Source of the DNA: Sansalvadorimonas sp965243775
Lineage (GTDB): Bacteria; Pseudomonadota; Gammaproteobacteria; Pseudomonadales; Endozoicomonadaceae
Assembly: GCA_965243775.1 (NCBI GenBank)
Contig: CBDEWF010000162.1
Span: 124,001-188,000 of the forward strand
Length of the DNA: 64,000 nt
Reading direction: 5' to 3'
Both the position numbers and the translations under genes were made by a program. This document shows, piece after piece, positions 61,625-64,000 of the stretch. Below the pieces are notes generated by a model. That model did not search any database and was not told where the DNA came from. It saw nothing but the letters and a program-made list of their open reading frames with translations. Numbering within the stretch: the stretch's first letter is position 1; the number at the start of each line of letters is the position of its first letter.

Positions 61625-62695
61625 TCAGGGGTTCAGTGGAATTATTAGGCGAGTTTCATACCAGTGTCGCCCTTCTTGCTCTGTAACGCCTGAGTGCAGC
61701 CTGGCTTGTTCTTTGAATATGGCACTGAGTCTGTCGGCAATATTGATCAAGGCAATCTGGTTGCCGTTTTCCGCCTGCTGCCCTTCTGCAGGTATTGTAT
61801 TTTGGACTGTGAGCAGCAACTCCGAGCTGCTATGGGTGACCGAGATGTTAATCACACCGTCACTGGTGCAAGGCTGAATGCCATGGATAATTGCGTTTTC
61901 CAGCAAAGGTTGAAGACAGAGGCGTGGGATCTGGAAATCGGGTAAAGGCTGGTCAATATTCCAGTTGATGGAAAGTCTGTCACCAAAACGCAAGGCCTCT
62001 ATTCTCAGGTATTGCTGAGCCAGGGCTATCTCCTCTTCCAGTGAAATAAGGACGGCTGCATCTTCAAGGCTAGCCCGGAACAGTTCGGACAGATCTTCGA
62101 CAACCTGTTCTGCCAGCTTCGGCCTGGAAGGAATCAGCCCTGCAATAGTGTTCATACTGTTAAACAGAAAATGTGGCTGTATCCGTGACTGCAGGGATTG
62201 AATGCGGGCTGTCAGTTCAGATCTCTTCTGTCTTATCAGCTCTTTCTGGAGAAAGAAGTAACGCAGAGCCACAGTGCCAAGGATAAGAGCTATAAGGTTG
62301 TTTCGCAGAAGCGGCCCGCTGAGCCCCTGCCAGGAAAAGGGGACTGAGTCAGGCTTAATAATGGAAAAGGCATCCGGAACCTGTCCTGTTAATGCCGTGA
62401 ATAGTGATGTCATGGTCAGGAATATTGCGAGGCAGGCAGAAGTAATGATTGCAGTAGAAAATCTGTTAAGCAAAGGTTTCAGGATACAGATAGAACCTGC
62501 TGACAGCAGAACAATCCACTGGATAAAAAGTGACAGGGAGCCCAGGAAAGACCAGTCAAAACTGTTTCTTGCGCTATTTGCCAGTACCAGAACCAGAGCC
62601 AGCATCTCCGCTGCAATCACCAGAAGCAGCACAGCTTTCGATGAGCAGAAATTCGGAAGATAGAAATTTTCTTCTGTGCCGGAAGAGGATCTCAT
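61625..62695 (-). CDS. algZ: Sensor histidine kinase, AlgZ/LytS-type (His_kinase family)
   Basis: This 356-aa protein has four hydrophobic helices in the first 145 residues and a His_kinase domain with phosphoacceptor His175 in QSRIQPHFLFNSMNTIAGLI. The HATPase region shows PRLCLQPLLENAIIHGIQP (N box). It resembles AlgZ/FimS of pseudomonads, which pair with AlgR. The start at 62695 reads MRSSSGTEENFYLP. It is first of the two-gene unit, and the response regulator follows after 150 bp holding tandem repeats. Confidence 0.9.
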   Translation of the reverse strand: MRSSSGTEENFYLPNFCSSKAVLLLVIAAEMLALVLVLANSARNSFDWSFLGSLSLFIQWIVLLSAGSICILKPLLNRFSTAIITSACLAIFLTMTSLFTALTGQVPDAFSIIKPDSVPFSWQGLSGPLLRNNLIALILGTVALRYFFLQKELIRQKRSELTARIQSLQSRIQPHFLFNSMNTIAGLIPSRPKLAEQVVEDLSELFRASLEDAAVLISLEEEIALAQQYLRIEALRFGDRLSINWNIDQPLPDFQIPRLCLQPLLENAIIHGIQPCTSDGVINISVTHSSSELLLTVQNTIPAEGQQAENGNQIALINIADRLSAIFKEQARLHSGVTEQEGRHWYETRLIIPLNP

Positions 62696-63051
62696 CAGTG
62701 CAATGATTATATATTTTTATTTATATCTGATAGTTATACCCCTAATCCGCAGGAGAAGGAAAGATGTTGGTATGTATAATACTGCCTGGCTGAAGATGCA
62801 GTTGATGAAAATAGAGGGCAGACTGCGCTTCCATTTATAGAACGAAACAGCAGAGCCAATGAAATGTGAGCGAGAACAACAAAGCTAATCAGCAGTGGGA
62901 TGGATGGTTCTGAGCTGGAGCGACTCCAGGATGGTCCAAGACCGAAAATATGCGATTCCATATGCTCAGGTACTTAACGGTAATGGATTTCCTGGATTAA
63001 GTCCCAGTAGCTGGCTCACATCTGAAACTTCAGCCGATTTTACTTATTGTA
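62696..63051. other. Intergenic region upstream of algZ
   Basis: These 356 bases show no gene I can support. A minus-strand frame of 75 codons (62734-62961) contains a hydrophobic stretch (PLLISFVVLAHISLALLF) but has no ribosome binding site or known similarity, and may be chance. The AT-rich part next to 62696 probably carries the algZ promoter. Confidence 0.35.
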
Positions 63052-63987
63052 TTAACCCTTTATCCAGATCGGAATCAAAAAAATCGGCGTTTCTGGTAGT
63101 TCGGTCTCGACTGTAAGATGCCTGGAATTAGCTAACGCCCTAACGCCAAGAATTGTTATAGACTTTAGGTTGCTTGTATCAACCTTAATAACTTTTATAT
63201 CAGGTGTCTCTTCAGTAATATTCTTAGGCAAAATTAAACTGTGTTGTAAAGTGATTATAACTTTTCCTGATACAGGCTTTGATGAATGAATCATATGATA
63301 ACCAGAAATGTTAGTGTCGGCTTTTATGTTATGCTCATTCAAAATGGATTCGAGGGGTGGGGGGGGTAAGGGAGGGAAGAAAGGCAACATAGATAGTACT
63401 TCAGAAGTTTCTCCTTTTTTAATACTTTTACTATTAAATTTAATGATTACACCATGGTCACCATAATTAGCTTCTAGTGGTTTACCACCTTCAACCCTTA
63501 AAATATAACCGCTTCGAAATCTGAAATTCTCTCGACCTAATCCTATTAATCCATGTTCAAGTAGCAATTTTGATATAAATCCACTTTTATTCAGAACTGA
63601 CAACTCTGGTTTGATTTCAGTGTCGCGTAATGGTTGGCGAAGCAGAAGAGATTGATTTTTAACCCCACGAAAATTTGAAGATAGAGTTGATAGAGGAACG
63701 GGTATACTTTGCTGTATTTTTTTTCTTTCTATAAGCGGTAGATAATATTTGTTAAATGCAGCTAAGCACGCTTCTTTATTATTTAATGCAGAGATATCTG
63801 GTGATCGATCAGTGGCAGTGGATATAAGCCTTCCCTTGTGAAGAAGTAAATAAGAATTTCTTTTTTCCCCTTCCCCTTCCCCTTCCCCTTCCCCTTTCTC
63901 GTTGCAAACTTTCTTAGTACGCTCCTGTGCTTCTCCTTCCCAGATAGAACTACGTTTAAGACCATAAAATGAACTTGGTACATTCAT
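63052..63987 (-). CDS. Hypothetical protein with Gly-Glu microsatellite
   Basis: This 311-aa low-GC gene is preceded by a clear AAGGAGA ribosome binding site. I recognise no domain. Visible features are a Gly-Glu repeat (residues about 30-40) encoded by a CCCCTT hexamer array, a hydrophilic middle, a proline-rich segment FFPPLPPPPLES around 207-218, and a beta-rich C-terminal part. The GRENFRFRSGYILRVEG stretch followed by YGDHGVIIKFN looks like a folded domain core, but I cannot assign it. It has no signal peptide. Composition and context resemble the other effector-like genes; the protein is complete within the window. Confidence 0.65.
   Translation of the reverse strand: MNVPSSFYGLKRSSIWEGEAQERTKKVCNEKGEGEGEGEGEKRNSYLLLHKGRLISTATDRSPDISALNNKEACLAAFNKYYLPLIERKKIQQSIPVPLSTLSSNFRGVKNQSLLLRQPLRDTEIKPELSVLNKSGFISKLLLEHGLIGLGRENFRFRSGYILRVEGGKPLEANYGDHGVIIKFNSKSIKKGETSEVLSMLPFFPPLPPPPLESILNEHNIKADTNISGYHMIHSSKPVSGKVIITLQHSLILPKNITEETPDIKVIKVDTSNLKSITILGVRALANSRHLTVETELPETPIFLIPIWIKG
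63867..63896. repeat. CCCCTT hexanucleotide microsatellite (5 units)
   Basis: Five perfect tandem copies of CCCCTT lie inside the hypothetical gene at 63052-63987 and encode alternating Gly and Glu. Slippage would add or remove two residues without shifting the frame. Confidence 0.95.
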
Positions 63988-64000
63988 GCTGCTCTCCTTA

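Noticed and set aside
62734..62961. 75-codon minus-strand frame with a hydrophobic stretch upstream of algZ
   Set aside because: There is no ribosome binding site, no recognised family and a composition typical of intergenic translation.
63867..63896. CCCCTT array as a phase-variation switch
   Set aside because: The unit is six bases, so copy-number changes keep the reading frame. It can only change linker length, not turn the gene on and off.

Overview
The gene content points to a marine, host-associated gammaproteobacterium, most likely Endozoicomonas or a close Oceanospirillales relative. This is inferred from gene content and not from any search. Typical gammaproteobacterial housekeeping blocks are present (hemCDXY, trmB, pstSCAB-phoU, prkA-yeaH-spoVR, an AlgZ/AlgR-like pair). 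Large low-GC genes resembling eukaryote-directed effectors are interspersed between them: a RING/TRAF-type zinc-finger protein, a ShET2/EspL-like protein, a SET-domain protein and two unrecognised proteins.

Left accessory region (1-11.7 kb). Two nearly identical group IIC introns in the same orientation (421-1963, 5'-truncated; 9709-11637, apparently full length) bracket a small serine recombinase, an IS4-type transposase remnant and a catabolic locus. The locus matches the E. coli yidJ-yidK-yidL arrangement: SSS symporter, cytoplasmic Cys-type sulfatase and divergent AraC regulator, here extended by a radical-SAM sulfatase-maturating enzyme and a TauE/SafE-type exporter. It reads as uptake, desulfation and anion-export steps for an unknown sulfated substrate.

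11.7-18 kb. A BCCT transporter, whose terminator is the landing site of intron copy 2, is followed by an agmatinase-family ureohydrolase with a divergent LysR regulator and a DUF4404 gene. Next is a RING/TRAF-like gene broken by a 606-bp IS200/IS605 element; removing the element restores the reading frame.

18-30 kb. An FAH-family hydrolase, a YciA-like thioesterase and a TRAP DctQM pair without a visible DctP precede the phosphate regulon. pstS and pstCAB-phoU each have a clear Pho box and are separated by a low-GC opposite-strand membrane-protein gene.

30-40 kb. A type I secretion locus: LapB-like ABC exporter, HlyD-type adaptor, a 1513-aa retention-module adhesin with a TTG start and strong ribosome binding site, and a TolC-family outer-membrane protein.

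40-64 kb. Lipoprotein, nudF and a nadD-like gene; an orphan terminator suggesting a small RNA; trmB, DUF423 and hemCDXY; a glucosyl-3-phosphoglycerate synthase/phosphatase pair (glucosylglycerate osmolyte) split by the ShET2/EspL-like gene; prkA-yeaH-spoVR (stress kinase module); the SET-domain gene; an AlgZ/AlgR-like two-component system with a phased tandem repeat in its intergenic leader; and a hypothetical gene with a CCCCTT microsatellite. I saw no rRNA or tRNA gene and no CRISPR array.
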